Part shown: piece after piece, positions 28,094 to 36,644 of the stretch
Position numbering within the stretch: position 1 is the first letter of the stretch
Layout of the letters: every line of letters begins with the position of its first letter
Origin: Streptomyces sp. NBC_00223
Lineage (GTDB): Bacteria > Actinomycetota > Actinomycetes > Streptomycetales > Streptomycetaceae
Assembly: GCF_036199905.1 (NCBI RefSeq)
Contig: NZ_CP108109.1
Coordinates: 6,578,501-6,642,500, forward strand
DNA: 64,000 nt
Direction of reading: 5' to 3'
Notes under the pieces: generated by a model
Databases searched by the model: none
Told to the model about the DNA's origin: nothing
Seen by the model: the letters and a program-made list of their open reading frames with translations, nothing else
Made by a program: the position numbers and the translations under genes

Positions 28094-28954
28094 ATGACGG
28101 AGTCCAAGGGACCCGACAACCAGGACCGTGCGGTACCGGGGAAGAAGAAGCGCAAAAGCCCCCTGCACCGCCTGCGGCCCTACGCGGTCGGCATCGTGGC
28201 CATGGTCGTGGTCTTCGGCGGCTCCGCGCTGATCGGTGAGCATGTCCGGGCCACCAAGGACGACAAGGTGAAGAACCCGTCGGACGTGGTCGGCGCGGCC
28301 ACCCTCAAGCCGGGCGTCACCCCGGACCCGGGCCAAAGCCCCCGGCCCGACCAGGACGAGAAGCTCCAGATCCCCGTGCACCCCACCGTGCCGGTCACGC
28401 TCACGGTCTACGAGGACCTGCGCAGCCCCGACTCCAAGGCGTTCGCCGAGGAGTACCAGGCGACCTTCGACCAGCTGCTCTCGACCGGCCAGGTACAGCT
28501 GCACTACCAGCTGGTCACCGCCTCGGACCGCGGCTACGGCGGCAAGGGCTCCCTGATGGCCGCCAACGCCGCCGCCTGCGCGCAGGACCAGAGCCGCTTC
28601 ACCCAATACGTGCAGCAGATCTGGGACCACCAGCCGGACCCGCACGGCGACGGGCTGGCCGGCAGGACGCTGCTCAAGAAGCTGGCCCGTGAGACCGGCG
28701 GCATCATGATGGGCAAGTTCGAGCCGTGCATGGAGCAGGGCGACCACAACGGCTGGGTGAAGAAGTCCCAGGCCGACTACGCCGCCCTCGGTCTCGGCCA
28801 GGTGCCCGCGCTGGAGATCAACAACGTCGCGGTGAAGAACGTGCACACCTCGCTGACCCCCAAGAAGCTGCGCGCGATGGTGCTCAAGGAAGCCAAGCGC
28901 GTGGTCGCCGCACAGGCCACCGCGTCGCCCACGCCCACGCTGCTTGGCGACTGA
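28094..28954 (+). CDS. Membrane-anchored DsbA-like thioredoxin-fold protein lacking the CXXC motif
   Basis: 286 residues: a basic N terminus, one membrane helix at about 32-50 and an extracytoplasmic thioredoxin_4/DsbA-type domain. Where active relatives read YEDFxCPYC, this protein has VYEDLRSPDSKAF near residue 105, so both redox cysteines are serine. Two other family cysteines remain (NAAACAQDQ and KFEPCMEQG) but are far apart in sequence. The cis-proline loop GQVPALEINN is kept. It therefore probably binds or chaperones rather than oxidises thiols. ATG 28094 has GAGGTGG upstream. Its gene is 52 bases after the permease gene. Confidence 0.75.
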   Translation: MTESKGPDNQDRAVPGKKKRKSPLHRLRPYAVGIVAMVVVFGGSALIGEHVRATKDDKVKNPSDVVGAATLKPGVTPDPGQSPRPDQDEKLQIPVHPTVPVTLTVYEDLRSPDSKAFAEEYQATFDQLLSTGQVQLHYQLVTASDRGYGGKGSLMAANAAACAQDQSRFTQYVQQIWDHQPDPHGDGLAGRTLLKKLARETGGIMMGKFEPCMEQGDHNGWVKKSQADYAALGLGQVPALEINNVAVKNVHTSLTPKKLRAMVLKEAKRVVAAQATASPTPTLLGD

Positions 28955-29017
28955 CACTCCGTCGGTACACGGCCGGGTCCGCCCCGGCCCCGCCGCCCCC
29001 CCGCGGTCGGGTGAGTC

Positions 29018-29039
29018 CATACCTTCAACAACAGGTATG
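29018..29039. promoter_or_regulatory. Inverted repeat upstream of NlpC/P60 gene
   Basis: CATACCT (29018-29024) and AGGTATG (29033-29039) form a perfect seven-base inverted repeat with an eight-base spacer. It lies in an AT-rich stretch 75 bases before the next gene and is a possible operator. Confidence 0.35.
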
Positions 29040-29113
29040 CCGGATTTCGTCAACTTTCTGATGAAATTGGGTAATGAAGGCATGTGACCCCCGATCACGG
29101 AGGAGTGGTGCGC

Positions 29114-30343
29114 ATGTCCATACCGGTGTTCGAAGACGTCGAACCGCTGCCCGCCTGCGGTTGTGAAGGCTGCGCGCGCCGCCGTCTCACCGACTCGCTG
29201 GACCGCCGATCCGGTGGTGTCACCGTCACCGGAGCGGCCCGCGCGGCCGTGCTGGCCGCCGTCACCGGCACCGCGCTGAGCGGCGGGGCCGCCGTCGCGG
29301 TCGCCGCCGCTCCCACGCCCGCCGGGGTCACCGCCTTCACCACCGGCGGCTCCCGGGCCGTACCGTCCACCGCCGCTCCGCTCCGGCTCACCCGCGCGCA
29401 GATCCTGGACCGCGCCGGGACATGGGTGGCCGCCAAGGTGCCGTACAGCATGACCGCGTACTGGAAGGACGGCTACCGGCAGGACTGCTCGGGCTTCGTC
29501 TCGATGGCCTGGGGCCTGGGCGTCAGCGCCTGGACCGGCAATCTGGCCGACTACGGGGTACGGATCACCCGCGACGAACTGCGACCCGGGGACATCCTGC
29601 TCTTCCACAACGCGGCCGCCCCGACCAGCGGTTCGCATGTCGTCGTCTTCGGCGGCTGGACCAACACCGCGCACACCGCGTACACCGGCTACGAACAGAC
29701 CGTGCCCGCCACCCGGGTACGGGCCACCCCGTACGCGTACTGGTCGAACTCCGCGAAGTACATCCCCTACCGCTACAAGTACCTGGCGGGCAGCGGCAGT
29801 TCGGCCCCCACGGGGAACTCCGACGGCTACCCGGGCGCCGCCGCCTTCGGACCCGGCGCGGACAACGCGAACGTCACCCGGCTCGGCACCATGCTGATCG
29901 GCCGAGGCGCCGCCACCTACTACAAGACCGGCGCCGGGCCCCGGTGGAGCCAGGCCGACGGCAACGCCACCGCCGCCTTCCAGCGCGCCCAGGGCTGGAC
30001 GGGCGGCGACGCCGACGGGCGGCCGGGGCCCGCCACCTGGCGCTATCTGGTCAGCCATCTCGGGAAGGACATCGGCGGCGGCGCCCGCGTCCCGGGCCCG
30101 GCCGTACCGCCCTACCCGGGGCTCGCGGTCTTCCGGCCCGGCCGGACCGACGACGCCGTGCTCGCCCTCGGCCGGCAGCTGGTCGCCAAGGGCTTCGGCA
30201 AGAACTACCGCCTCGGGCCCGGCCGTAGCTGGTCCGAGGCGGACCGGCGCAATGTGGAGGCGTTCCAGCGCGCCCAGGGCTGGTCGGGCCGCGACGCGGA
30301 CGGCTATCCCGGGCCCGAGACCTGGAGGCGACTGTTCTCGTGA
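29114..30343 (+). CDS. NlpC/P60-family wall hydrolase with two C-terminal peptidoglycan-binding-like repeats
   Basis: 409 residues. The N terminus carries ACGCEGCARRR before a hydrophobic segment, a leader type seen in Streptomyces wall proteins. The NlpC/P60 core has the catalytic cysteine in QDCSGFVSMAWG near residue 125 and a candidate histidine in GSHVVVFGGW near 173. Two copies of a peptidoglycan-binding module follow, near 240-310 and 335-409, each ending in AFQRAQGW and DADGxPGPxTW. Endopeptidase cleavage of stem peptides is the family activity. ATG 29114 has GGAGGAG eight bases upstream. The stop overlaps the next start (GTGA), coupling it to the SPFH gene. Confidence 0.83.
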   Translation: MSIPVFEDVEPLPACGCEGCARRRLTDSLDRRSGGVTVTGAARAAVLAAVTGTALSGGAAVAVAAAPTPAGVTAFTTGGSRAVPSTAAPLRLTRAQILDRAGTWVAAKVPYSMTAYWKDGYRQDCSGFVSMAWGLGVSAWTGNLADYGVRITRDELRPGDILLFHNAAAPTSGSHVVVFGGWTNTAHTAYTGYEQTVPATRVRATPYAYWSNSAKYIPYRYKYLAGSGSSAPTGNSDGYPGAAAFGPGADNANVTRLGTMLIGRGAATYYKTGAGPRWSQADGNATAAFQRAQGWTGGDADGRPGPATWRYLVSHLGKDIGGGARVPGPAVPPYPGLAVFRPGRTDDAVLALGRQLVAKGFGKNYRLGPGRSWSEADRRNVEAFQRAQGWSGRDADGYPGPETWRRLFS

Positions 30344-31431
30344 CACCACCTCCCGTGACACCACCTTCGGCGACGCCACAGCCCGTGACACCACCGTCGG
30401 CCGCACCCGCTGCCGCCGTGCCGCCGAGGGCTTCCGTCGAGGACACCCTCGCCGACACCACGGTCCTGGCGGTGCTGCCCGGGCAGAGCCACCGGCCCGA
30501 CGCGCTGTCCGACACCCTGCCCGTCGAACGGCCCGGACCCTGCCTGCCCGGGTGGGTCGCCGGGATCACCGCCCTGACCGCCGCCGGCGCGGCCGGCTGG
30601 CTGCTCTGGCGGGCCGGGGTCCTGCCCGGCCGCGTCGCCGGGCACGCCTGGCTGCCGCGCTCACCGCGCCGGGGCAGCGGCGGCGGCCTGTGGAGCGGGG
30701 TACTGCTGCTCGCGGCGGTCGCCGTCTTCGCGTCCGGCGGGCTGGCCCGGGGGAGACCCGGCCGGGTGCTCGTACTGACCCGCCGAGGGGCGTACCACGG
30801 CACCGTACGGCGGACCGGACTGCTGTGGATCAGCCCGCTGCTGCGCCGCCGCCGGGTCGACGTGGCCCTGCGGCACTGGCGCAGCGGGCCGATCGAGGCG
30901 GTCGACGGGTACGGGACGCCGCTGCGGGTCACCGTGCTGCTGGTCTGGCGGGTGCGGGACACCGCGCGGGCGGTCTTCGCCGTGGACGACCACGCCCGCT
31001 TTCTGCGGGAGCAGGTCGAGGCGGCGGTCGCCCTGGCCGCGGCCCGGCACCCGGCGGACGACTTCTCGGCGGAGACACCGACACTGCGGGACTGCGGGGC
31101 GCTCGCGGACCGGCTCGGGCGATGGCTCGCGGCCGAGCTGCGGGCGGTCGGGATCGAGGTCTTCTCGGCCACGCCGGTACGGGTGGACTACGCGCCGGAA
31201 GTGGCGGCGGTGATGCGGAAGGCGCGGGTGGCCGCGCTGGAGGCGAAGCGGAGGAGGGCCGTGCTGGACGATGTGCTCTGCGCCGTGGGGGAGGTCGTGC
31301 GGGGGATCTCCGATCGGGGGATCGTGCGGCTCGACGAGTACGAGCGGAAGGCGCTTGTGCGCGATCTGACCGTGGCGTTTCTTTCCCGCCCGCCCGGCCC
31401 TGTGGCCTCAGATGCCGGCCGGGCTGAGTAA
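30340..31431 (+). CDS. SPFH/Band-7 domain membrane protein
   Basis: 363 residues: a Pro/Thr-rich start, two membrane segments near 70-90 and 112-130, then an SPFH domain from about 140 (GRVLVLTRRGAYHGT, typical beta start), and a helical tail. SPFH proteins are membrane scaffolds; nothing here fixes a specific role. The start region holds three copies of GTGACACCACC (30340, 30355 and 30385), each an in-frame GTG, so the true N terminus is uncertain by up to 15 residues. The first overlaps the NlpC/P60 stop, which argues for translational coupling and a shared envelope function. Confidence 0.75.
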   Translation: MTPPPVTPPSATPQPVTPPSAAPAAAVPPRASVEDTLADTTVLAVLPGQSHRPDALSDTLPVERPGPCLPGWVAGITALTAAGAAGWLLWRAGVLPGRVAGHAWLPRSPRRGSGGGLWSGVLLLAAVAVFASGGLARGRPGRVLVLTRRGAYHGTVRRTGLLWISPLLRRRRVDVALRHWRSGPIEAVDGYGTPLRVTVLLVWRVRDTARAVFAVDDHARFLREQVEAAVALAAARHPADDFSAETPTLRDCGALADRLGRWLAAELRAVGIEVFSATPVRVDYAPEVAAVMRKARVAALEAKRRRAVLDDVLCAVGEVVRGISDRGIVRLDEYERKALVRDLTVAFLSRPPGPVASDAGRAE

Positions 31432-31450
31432 GGGGCCGCTGCCCTCAGGC

Positions 31451-31703
31451 GCCGGGCGGGCTTCTGCGCTCAAACGCCGCGCGGGCTTGCTTTGCCCTCA
31501 AACGCCGGGCGGGCTGGAAAAACCCGCCGGGCGGGCTGGGAAAGAAACTGCCGGGCGGGCTGGGAAAACCTGCCGGGCGGGCTGGGAAAGAAACTGCCGG
31601 GCGGGCTGGGAAAACCTGCCGGGCGGGCTGGGAAAACCTGCCGGGCGGGCTGGAAAGAAACTGCCGGGCGGTCTGCGCTGCCCTCAGACGCCGGGCGGGC
31701 TGG
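31451..31703. repeat. Tandem array of a 22/24-base unit containing GCCGGGCGGGCT
   Basis: About ten copies of GCCGGGCGGGCT start at 31451, 31504, 31526, 31550, 31572, 31596, 31618, 31640, 31663 (one mismatch) and 31690. The central units are 22 or 24 bases, differing in the linker (GGGAAAACCT versus GGGAAAGAAACT). The last unit is the left arm of the terminator at 31687-31721, so the array looks like repeated duplication of a terminator half. Confidence 0.85.
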
Positions 31704-31721
31704 ATTGGCCCGCCCGGCGTC
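31687..31721. terminator. Bidirectional terminator between SPFH gene and fadB
   Basis: GACGCCGGGCGGGC (31687-31700) pairs perfectly with GCCCGCCCGGCGTC (31708-31721) around a seven-base loop, followed by TTTTCGGGG on the plus strand. It sits between convergent genes, 10 bases from the fadB stop. Confidence 0.8.
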
Positions 31722-31730
31722 TTTTCGGGG

Positions 31731-33854
31731 TCAGGAGGGGACGGAGGCCAGGGCCGGGGGGAGGAAGGGGTGGCCGTTGACGCGGGTGGAGATGCCCTCA
31801 CGGTCGAGGTACGGGGTGATGCCGCCCAGGTGGAAGGGCCAGCCGGCGCCCGTGATCAGGCACAGGTCGATGTCCTGGGCCTCGGCGACGACGCCCTCGG
31901 CCAGCATCAGGCCGATCTCCTCGGCCACCGCGTCCAGCACCCGCGCCCTGACCTGCTCCTCGGTCAGTACGGAGTCCCCTTGCGTCAGAAGCGCGGCCAC
32001 CTCCGGGTCCAGCTCCGGCTTCCCGGAGTCGTAGACGTAGAAGCCCCGCTTGCCCGCCTTGACCACCGCGGCCAGATTCGGCGAGACGGTGAAGCGGTCG
32101 GGGAAGGCGCCGTGCAGTGTCTCGGAGACGTGCAGCCCGATCGCCGGGCCGACCAGTTCGAGCAGGACGAGCGGCGACATCGGCAGCCCGAGCGGTTCGA
32201 TCGCCTGCTCGGCGACCGCGACCGGTGTGCCCTCGTCGATGACGTTCTGGATCTCACCCATGAAGCGGGTCAGGATGCGGTTGACGACGAACGCCGGGGC
32301 GTCCTTGACCAGCACCGCGGTCTTCTTCAGCTGTTTGGCGACCGCGAACGCCGTGGCCAGCGACGCGTCGTCCGTGCCGTCGCCGCGGACGATCTCCAGC
32401 AGCGGCAGGATCGCGACCGGGTTGAAGAAGTGGAAGCCGACGACCCGCTCGGGGTGCTCCAGCTTCGCGGCCATCTCGGAGACCGAGAGCGAGGAGGTGT
32501 TGGTGGCCAGGATCGCGTCCGGCCGTACCACCGCCTCCAGCTCCGCGAACACCTGCTGCTTGACGCCCAGTTCCTCGAAGACGGCCTCGATCACGAAGTC
32601 CGCGTCGCCGAACGCGGCGGCCTTGTCGAAGTGGCCGGTCACCAGCGCCTTGAGCCGGTTCGCCTTGTCCTGGGCGATCCGGCCCTTGGCGAGCAGCTTG
32701 TCGATCTCGCCGTGCACATAGCCGACGCCCTTGTCGATCCGCTCCTGGTCGATGTCGGTCAGCACGACCGGCACCTCAAGGCGGCGGGCGAACAGCAGCG
32801 CGAGCTGAGAGGCCATCAGGCCCGCGCCGACCACGCCGACCTTGGTCACCGGACGGGCCAGCGACTTGTCGGGCGCGCCGACCGGGCGCTTGCCGCGCTT
32901 CTGCACGAGGTTGAACGCGTAGATGCCGCTGCGCAGTTCGCCGCCCATGATGAGATCGGCGAGCGCCACGTCCTCGGCCTCGAAGCCCTGGCCCGGGTCG
33001 CCGTTCCTCGCGGCCGCGATGATGTCGAGCGCGCGGTAGGCGGCCGGGGCCGCGCCGTGCACCTTGCCGTCCGCGAGGGCGCGGCCGCGGGCCACCGCCC
33101 GGTCCCACGCCTCGCCGCGGTCGACCTCGGCCCGTACGACCTCGATCTCGCCGCGCAGCACGGCCGCGGTCCACGCCAGCGACTGCTCCAGGAAGTCCGC
33201 AGCCTCGAACAGCGCGTCGGCGATGCCGAGTTCATATACCTGCCGGCCCTTGAGCTGACGGTTCTGGTTGAGCGAGTTCTCGATGATCACGGTGACCGCG
33301 CGGTCGGCGCCGATCAGGTTCGGCAGCAGCGTGCAGCCGCCCCAGCCGGGGACCAGGCCGAGGAAGACCTCGGGCAGCGAGAAGGCGGGCACGGACGCCG
33401 AGACCGTACGGTACGCGCAGTGCAGGCCGATCTCGACGCCGCCGCCCATCGCGGCGCCGTTGTAGTACGTGAAGGTCGGCACGGCCAGCGAGGACAGCCG
33501 CTTGAAGACGTCGTGGCCGCCCCTGCCGATGGCCAGCGCGTCCTCGTGGCGCCCGAGGAGTTCGACGCCCTTGAGGTCGGCGCCGACCGCGAAGACGAAC
33601 GGCTTGCCGGTGACGCCGACGCCGGTGATCTCGCCGTCCGCGGCCTCCCGCTCGACCTGGTCGATCGCCGCGTCCAGGTTCGCCAGCGACTGCGGGCCGA
33701 AGGTGGTGGGCTTGGTGTGGTCGAAGCCGTTGTCCAGCGTGATCAGCGCGAAGCGGCCCGCGCCCGGCAGCTCCAGATGACGTACCTGGGCGCTGGTGAC
33801 GACCTCGCCGGGGAACAACTCGGCGGCGTGCTTCAGGAGTTCGGTGGTGCTCAC
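31731..33854 (-). CDS. fadB: Fatty-acid oxidation multifunctional protein (enoyl-CoA hydratase / 3-hydroxyacyl-CoA dehydrogenase)
   Basis: Two steps of beta-oxidation in one 707-residue chain. The crotonase part (1-300) has an oxyanion-hole segment NGAAMGGGVEIGLH near residue 135. The NAD-binding Rossmann part starts near 345 with VGVVGAGLMASQLA, and the dehydrogenase signature follows around FHFFNPVAILPLLEIV near 480. A C-terminal dehydrogenase helical region completes it. GTG 33854 overlaps the thiolase stop (GTGA), so the two are translationally coupled, giving a complete hydratase-dehydrogenase-thiolase set. It ends at the shared terminator. Confidence 0.93.
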   Translation of the reverse strand: MSTTELLKHAAELFPGEVVTSAQVRHLELPGAGRFALITLDNGFDHTKPTTFGPQSLANLDAAIDQVEREAADGEITGVGVTGKPFVFAVGADLKGVELLGRHEDALAIGRGGHDVFKRLSSLAVPTFTYYNGAAMGGGVEIGLHCAYRTVSASVPAFSLPEVFLGLVPGWGGCTLLPNLIGADRAVTVIIENSLNQNRQLKGRQVYELGIADALFEAADFLEQSLAWTAAVLRGEIEVVRAEVDRGEAWDRAVARGRALADGKVHGAAPAAYRALDIIAAARNGDPGQGFEAEDVALADLIMGGELRSGIYAFNLVQKRGKRPVGAPDKSLARPVTKVGVVGAGLMASQLALLFARRLEVPVVLTDIDQERIDKGVGYVHGEIDKLLAKGRIAQDKANRLKALVTGHFDKAAAFGDADFVIEAVFEELGVKQQVFAELEAVVRPDAILATNTSSLSVSEMAAKLEHPERVVGFHFFNPVAILPLLEIVRGDGTDDASLATAFAVAKQLKKTAVLVKDAPAFVVNRILTRFMGEIQNVIDEGTPVAVAEQAIEPLGLPMSPLVLLELVGPAIGLHVSETLHGAFPDRFTVSPNLAAVVKAGKRGFYVYDSGKPELDPEVAALLTQGDSVLTEEQVRARVLDAVAEEIGLMLAEGVVAEAQDIDLCLITGAGWPFHLGGITPYLDREGISTRVNGHPFLPPALASVPS

Positions 33855-35095
33855 TTGGTGTCCCCCTCGCCGCGCGTGACGGTCGAGCCGCTCCAGTGCG
33901 GGTTCTCCCACACGACGGTGCCGCCCATGCCGAAGCCGACGCACATGGTGGTGATGCCGTACCTGACGTGCGGCTGGTCCTCGAACTGCCGGGCCAGCTG
34001 GGTCATCAGCCGCACCCCGGAGGAGGCCAGCGGGTGGCCGAAGGCGATGGCGCCGCCGTACTGGTTGACCCGCGGGTCGTCGTCGGCGATGCCGTAGTGG
34101 TCGAGCAGCGAGAGCACCTGGACGGCGAACGCCTCGTTGACCTCCAGCAGGCCGATGTCGTCGATCGTCAGCCCGGCCTTGGCCAGTGCCTTCTCGGTCG
34201 CCGGGATCGGGCCGATGCCCATCACCTCGGGCTCGACGCCCGCGAAGGCGTACGAGACCAGGCGCATCCGCACCGGCAGGCCCAGCTCGGCCGCGACGTC
34301 CTCGGCGGCGAGCAGCGAGGCGGTGGCGCCGTCGTTGAGGCCCGCCGCGTTGCCCGCGGTGACCCGGCCGTGCGGGCGGAACGGGGTCTTGAGACCCGCG
34401 AGCTGCTCCAGCGTGGTGCCCGGCCGCATCGGCTCGTCGGCGGTGGCCAGACCCCAGCCGGTCTCCCCGGCCTCGGCATTCGTGCGGCGGACCGCGATCG
34501 GCACCAGGTCCTGCTGGATCTTGCCGTTCGCGTACGCCTTCGCGGCCTTCTCCTGGCTGCGGACGGCGAACTCGTCGGCCCGCCGCTTGGTCAGCGCGGG
34601 GAAGCGGTCGTGCAGATTCTCCGCGGTCATGCCCATGAACATGGCGGACTCGTCCACCAGCTTCTCGGAGACGAACCGCGGGTTGGGGTCCACGCCCTCG
34701 CCCATCGGGTGCCGGCCCATGTGCTCGACACCGCCCGCGACCACCACGTCGTACGCGCCGAAGGCGATGCCGCCGGCGGTCGTCGTCACGGCGGTCATCG
34801 CGCCCGCGCACATCCGGTCAATGGAGAAGCCGGGGACGGTCGTCGGCAGGCCGGCGAGGATCGCCGCGGTGCGGCCCAGGGTCAGGCCCTGGTCCCCGAT
34901 CTGGGTGGTGGCGGCGACGGCCACCTCGTCGATACGGCCGGGCGCGAGGTCCGGGTTGCGCCGCAGCAGCTCCCGGATGCACTTGATCACCAGATCGTCG
35001 GCGCGGGTCTCGTGGTAGATGCCCTTCGGGCCCGCCTTGCCGAACGGGGTTCGGACGCCGTCGACGAAGACGACGTCCCTCGCGGTACGAGGCAC
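33851..35095 (-). CDS. fadA: Acetyl-CoA acyltransferase (3-ketoacyl-CoA thiolase)
   Basis: Cleaves 3-ketoacyl-CoA with CoA to give acetyl-CoA. It is 414 residues, the usual thiolase length. The acylated cysteine lies in DRMCAGAMTAV near residue 100, the catalytic histidine in AFGHPLASSG near 360 and the second cysteine in TMCVGFGMGG near 395. GTG 35095 has AAGGGAGAG upstream on the minus strand. The operon fadA-fadB is probably driven from the 35.1-35.27 kb spacer, which carries the palindrome-like site at 35192. Confidence 0.94.
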   Translation of the reverse strand: MPRTARDVVFVDGVRTPFGKAGPKGIYHETRADDLVIKCIRELLRRNPDLAPGRIDEVAVAATTQIGDQGLTLGRTAAILAGLPTTVPGFSIDRMCAGAMTAVTTTAGGIAFGAYDVVVAGGVEHMGRHPMGEGVDPNPRFVSEKLVDESAMFMGMTAENLHDRFPALTKRRADEFAVRSQEKAAKAYANGKIQQDLVPIAVRRTNAEAGETGWGLATADEPMRPGTTLEQLAGLKTPFRPHGRVTAGNAAGLNDGATASLLAAEDVAAELGLPVRMRLVSYAFAGVEPEVMGIGPIPATEKALAKAGLTIDDIGLLEVNEAFAVQVLSLLDHYGIADDDPRVNQYGGAIAFGHPLASSGVRLMTQLARQFEDQPHVRYGITTMCVGFGMGGTVVWENPHWSGSTVTRGEGDTK

Positions 35096-35191
35096 GCTGG
35101 CTCTCCCTTTTTTGTGTTCTCGCCTCCGGGAGGCGGGGGTGACCGAGCGGCGGTACGCCGTCGAGGGCGGATCGCGGCTCCCCAATGATGC

Positions 35192-35203
35192 TACTCGCGG
35201 GTA
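35192..35203. promoter_or_regulatory. TACTCGCGGGTA site upstream of fadAB
   Basis: A near-palindrome (TACTCGCGGGTA; one mispaired position per arm) about 97 bases before the thiolase start. It resembles operators of TetR-type fatty-acid regulators in actinomycetes. GTAACTC immediately after it also recurs inverted at 35256-35262. Regulator identity is inference. Confidence 0.35.
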
Positions 35204-35268
35204 ACTCGTGTGCATACTCCTACCCCCGGAAGCGGCGCAGCTCACATCCGGGCGGGAGTTACCGACGG

Positions 35269-36513
35269 TTATACCTCGGCGGGGCCGACCGTGAGGGCCT
35301 TGGTGAGCAAGGGGGTGTTCAGCGCGATCTGCCACGGCCGGGCGCCCAGCGACTCCAGCGTGGAGGCGACGATCTCCGGGGTGATCTCGGAGGGCGGCGC
35401 CCAGCACAGCCGGCGGACCGTGTCCGGCGTGATCAGATTCTCCTGCGGCAGATTCAGCTCCTCCGCGAGCGCCGAGACCGCGGCCCGGGCCGCCGACAGC
35501 CGGGCGGCGGCCGCCGGGTCCTTGTCCGCCCATGAACGCGGCGGCGGGGGACCGGTGTACGCGGCGGCCGGCTGCGGCAGCTCGCGCTCGGGCAGCGCCC
35601 TGGCCCGGTCGATCGCGGCCTGCCACTGTTCGAGCTGACGGCGGCCCATCCGGTGCCCGAAGCCGGGCAGCGCGGCGAGCGCGTGCGCATTCGGCGGGTT
35701 CTCCAGCGCGGCGGCCACGATCGCGGCGTCGGTCAGCACCCGGCCGGGTGAGACGTCCCGCTCCCGGGCGGTGAGGTCCCGGGCCAGCCACAGTTCGCGC
35801 ACCACGCCGATCTGCCGCCGCCGCCGTACCTTGTGCATGCCCGAGGTGCGCCGCCACGGGTCGACCCGTGGCGGGGCGGGCGGCGCGGCGGCGATGGCCG
35901 CGAACTCCTGCAGCGCCCACTCCAGCTTGCCCTGCTGCCGCAGCTCCTCCTCCAGCGCGTCGCGCAGGTCGACCAGCAGCTCCACGTCGAGCGCCGCGTA
36001 CCGCAGCCAGGGGTCGGGCAGCGGGCGGGTCGACCAGTCGACCGCGGAGTGGCCCTTCTCCAGCGTGAAGCCGAGCACGTTCTCCACCATCGCGCCGAGG
36101 CCGACGCGGGCGAAGCCGGCCAGTCGGCCGGCGAGTTCGGTGTCGAAGAGCGTGGCCGGGCGCATGCCCAGCTCACGCAGGCAGGGCAGATCCTGGGTGG
36201 CCGCGTGCAGCACCCACTCGGTGTCGGCGAGCGCGGCGTCGAGCGCGGACAGGTCGGGGCATCCGACGGGGTCGATCAGCGCGGTCCCCGCACCGGAGCG
36301 GCGCAGCTGGACCAGATAGGCCCGCTGTCCGTAGCGGTAGCCGGAGGCGCGCTCGGCATCGACGGCGACCGGACCGGAGCCCGCGGCGAAAGCCGCGACC
36401 ACTTCTGCGAGAGCCTCCGGGCTGGCGGTCACCGGCGGGATTCCCTCGCGCGGGTCCAGCAGCGGGACCGCCGCCGAGGTTGCCGGGTCTGCGGTCTCTC
36501 TGGCGTCGGTCAC
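35269..36513 (-). CDS. rnd: Ribonuclease D (DEDDy 3'-5' exonuclease with HRDC domain)
   Basis: An RNA 3'-end trimming exonuclease of 414 residues. The DEDDy motifs are visible: VAVDAERASGY near 50 (first D and E), HAATQDLPCL near 104 and WLRYAALDVELL near 170 (Y and D). An HRDC domain follows at about 220-300 (RELWLARDLTARERDVSPGR). Start at 36513 gives MTDARETAD; no alternative is better. It lies between fadA and an orphan response regulator, with two hairpins immediately upstream at 36542-36628. Confidence 0.88.
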   Translation of the reverse strand: MTDARETADPATSAAVPLLDPREGIPPVTASPEALAEVVAAFAAGSGPVAVDAERASGYRYGQRAYLVQLRRSGAGTALIDPVGCPDLSALDAALADTEWVLHAATQDLPCLRELGMRPATLFDTELAGRLAGFARVGLGAMVENVLGFTLEKGHSAVDWSTRPLPDPWLRYAALDVELLVDLRDALEEELRQQGKLEWALQEFAAIAAAPPAPPRVDPWRRTSGMHKVRRRRQIGVVRELWLARDLTARERDVSPGRVLTDAAIVAAALENPPNAHALAALPGFGHRMGRRQLEQWQAAIDRARALPERELPQPAAAYTGPPPPRSWADKDPAAAARLSAARAAVSALAEELNLPQENLITPDTVRRLCWAPPSEITPEIVASTLESLGARPWQIALNTPLLTKALTVGPAEV

Positions 36514-36541
36514 CTGTCAAGGGTAGCCGGGTAGGGCCTGT

Positions 36542-36580
36542 CCGGTGGATCTCCGTCGTGAGGCTGTGGAGATCCACCGG
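36542..36580 (-). terminator. 13-bp hairpin between response-regulator gene and rnd
   Basis: CCGGTGGATCTCC (36542-36554) pairs perfectly with GGAGATCCACCGG (36568-36580). With the palindrome at 36599-36628 it makes a tandem hairpin pair in the 131-base gap. Confidence 0.6.
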
Positions 36581-36598
36581 CCCGGGTGGACGGCGGAC

Positions 36599-36628
36599 GC
36601 CCGTCGGCGGAACGTTCCGCCGACGGGC
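36599..36628 (-). terminator. Perfect 30-bp palindrome after response-regulator gene
   Basis: Two 15-base arms with no loop, centred on AACGTT; the outer ends are GCCCGTC and GACGGGC. It begins 17 bases after the response-regulator stop on the minus strand, so a terminator is the simplest reading. Confidence 0.6.
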
Positions 36629-36644
36629 GCGACCGGTCGCACGG

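Noticed and set aside
31451..31703. Considered as a CRISPR array
   Set aside because: Units are 22-24 bases in total, with no unique spacers, no leader and no cas genes nearby.
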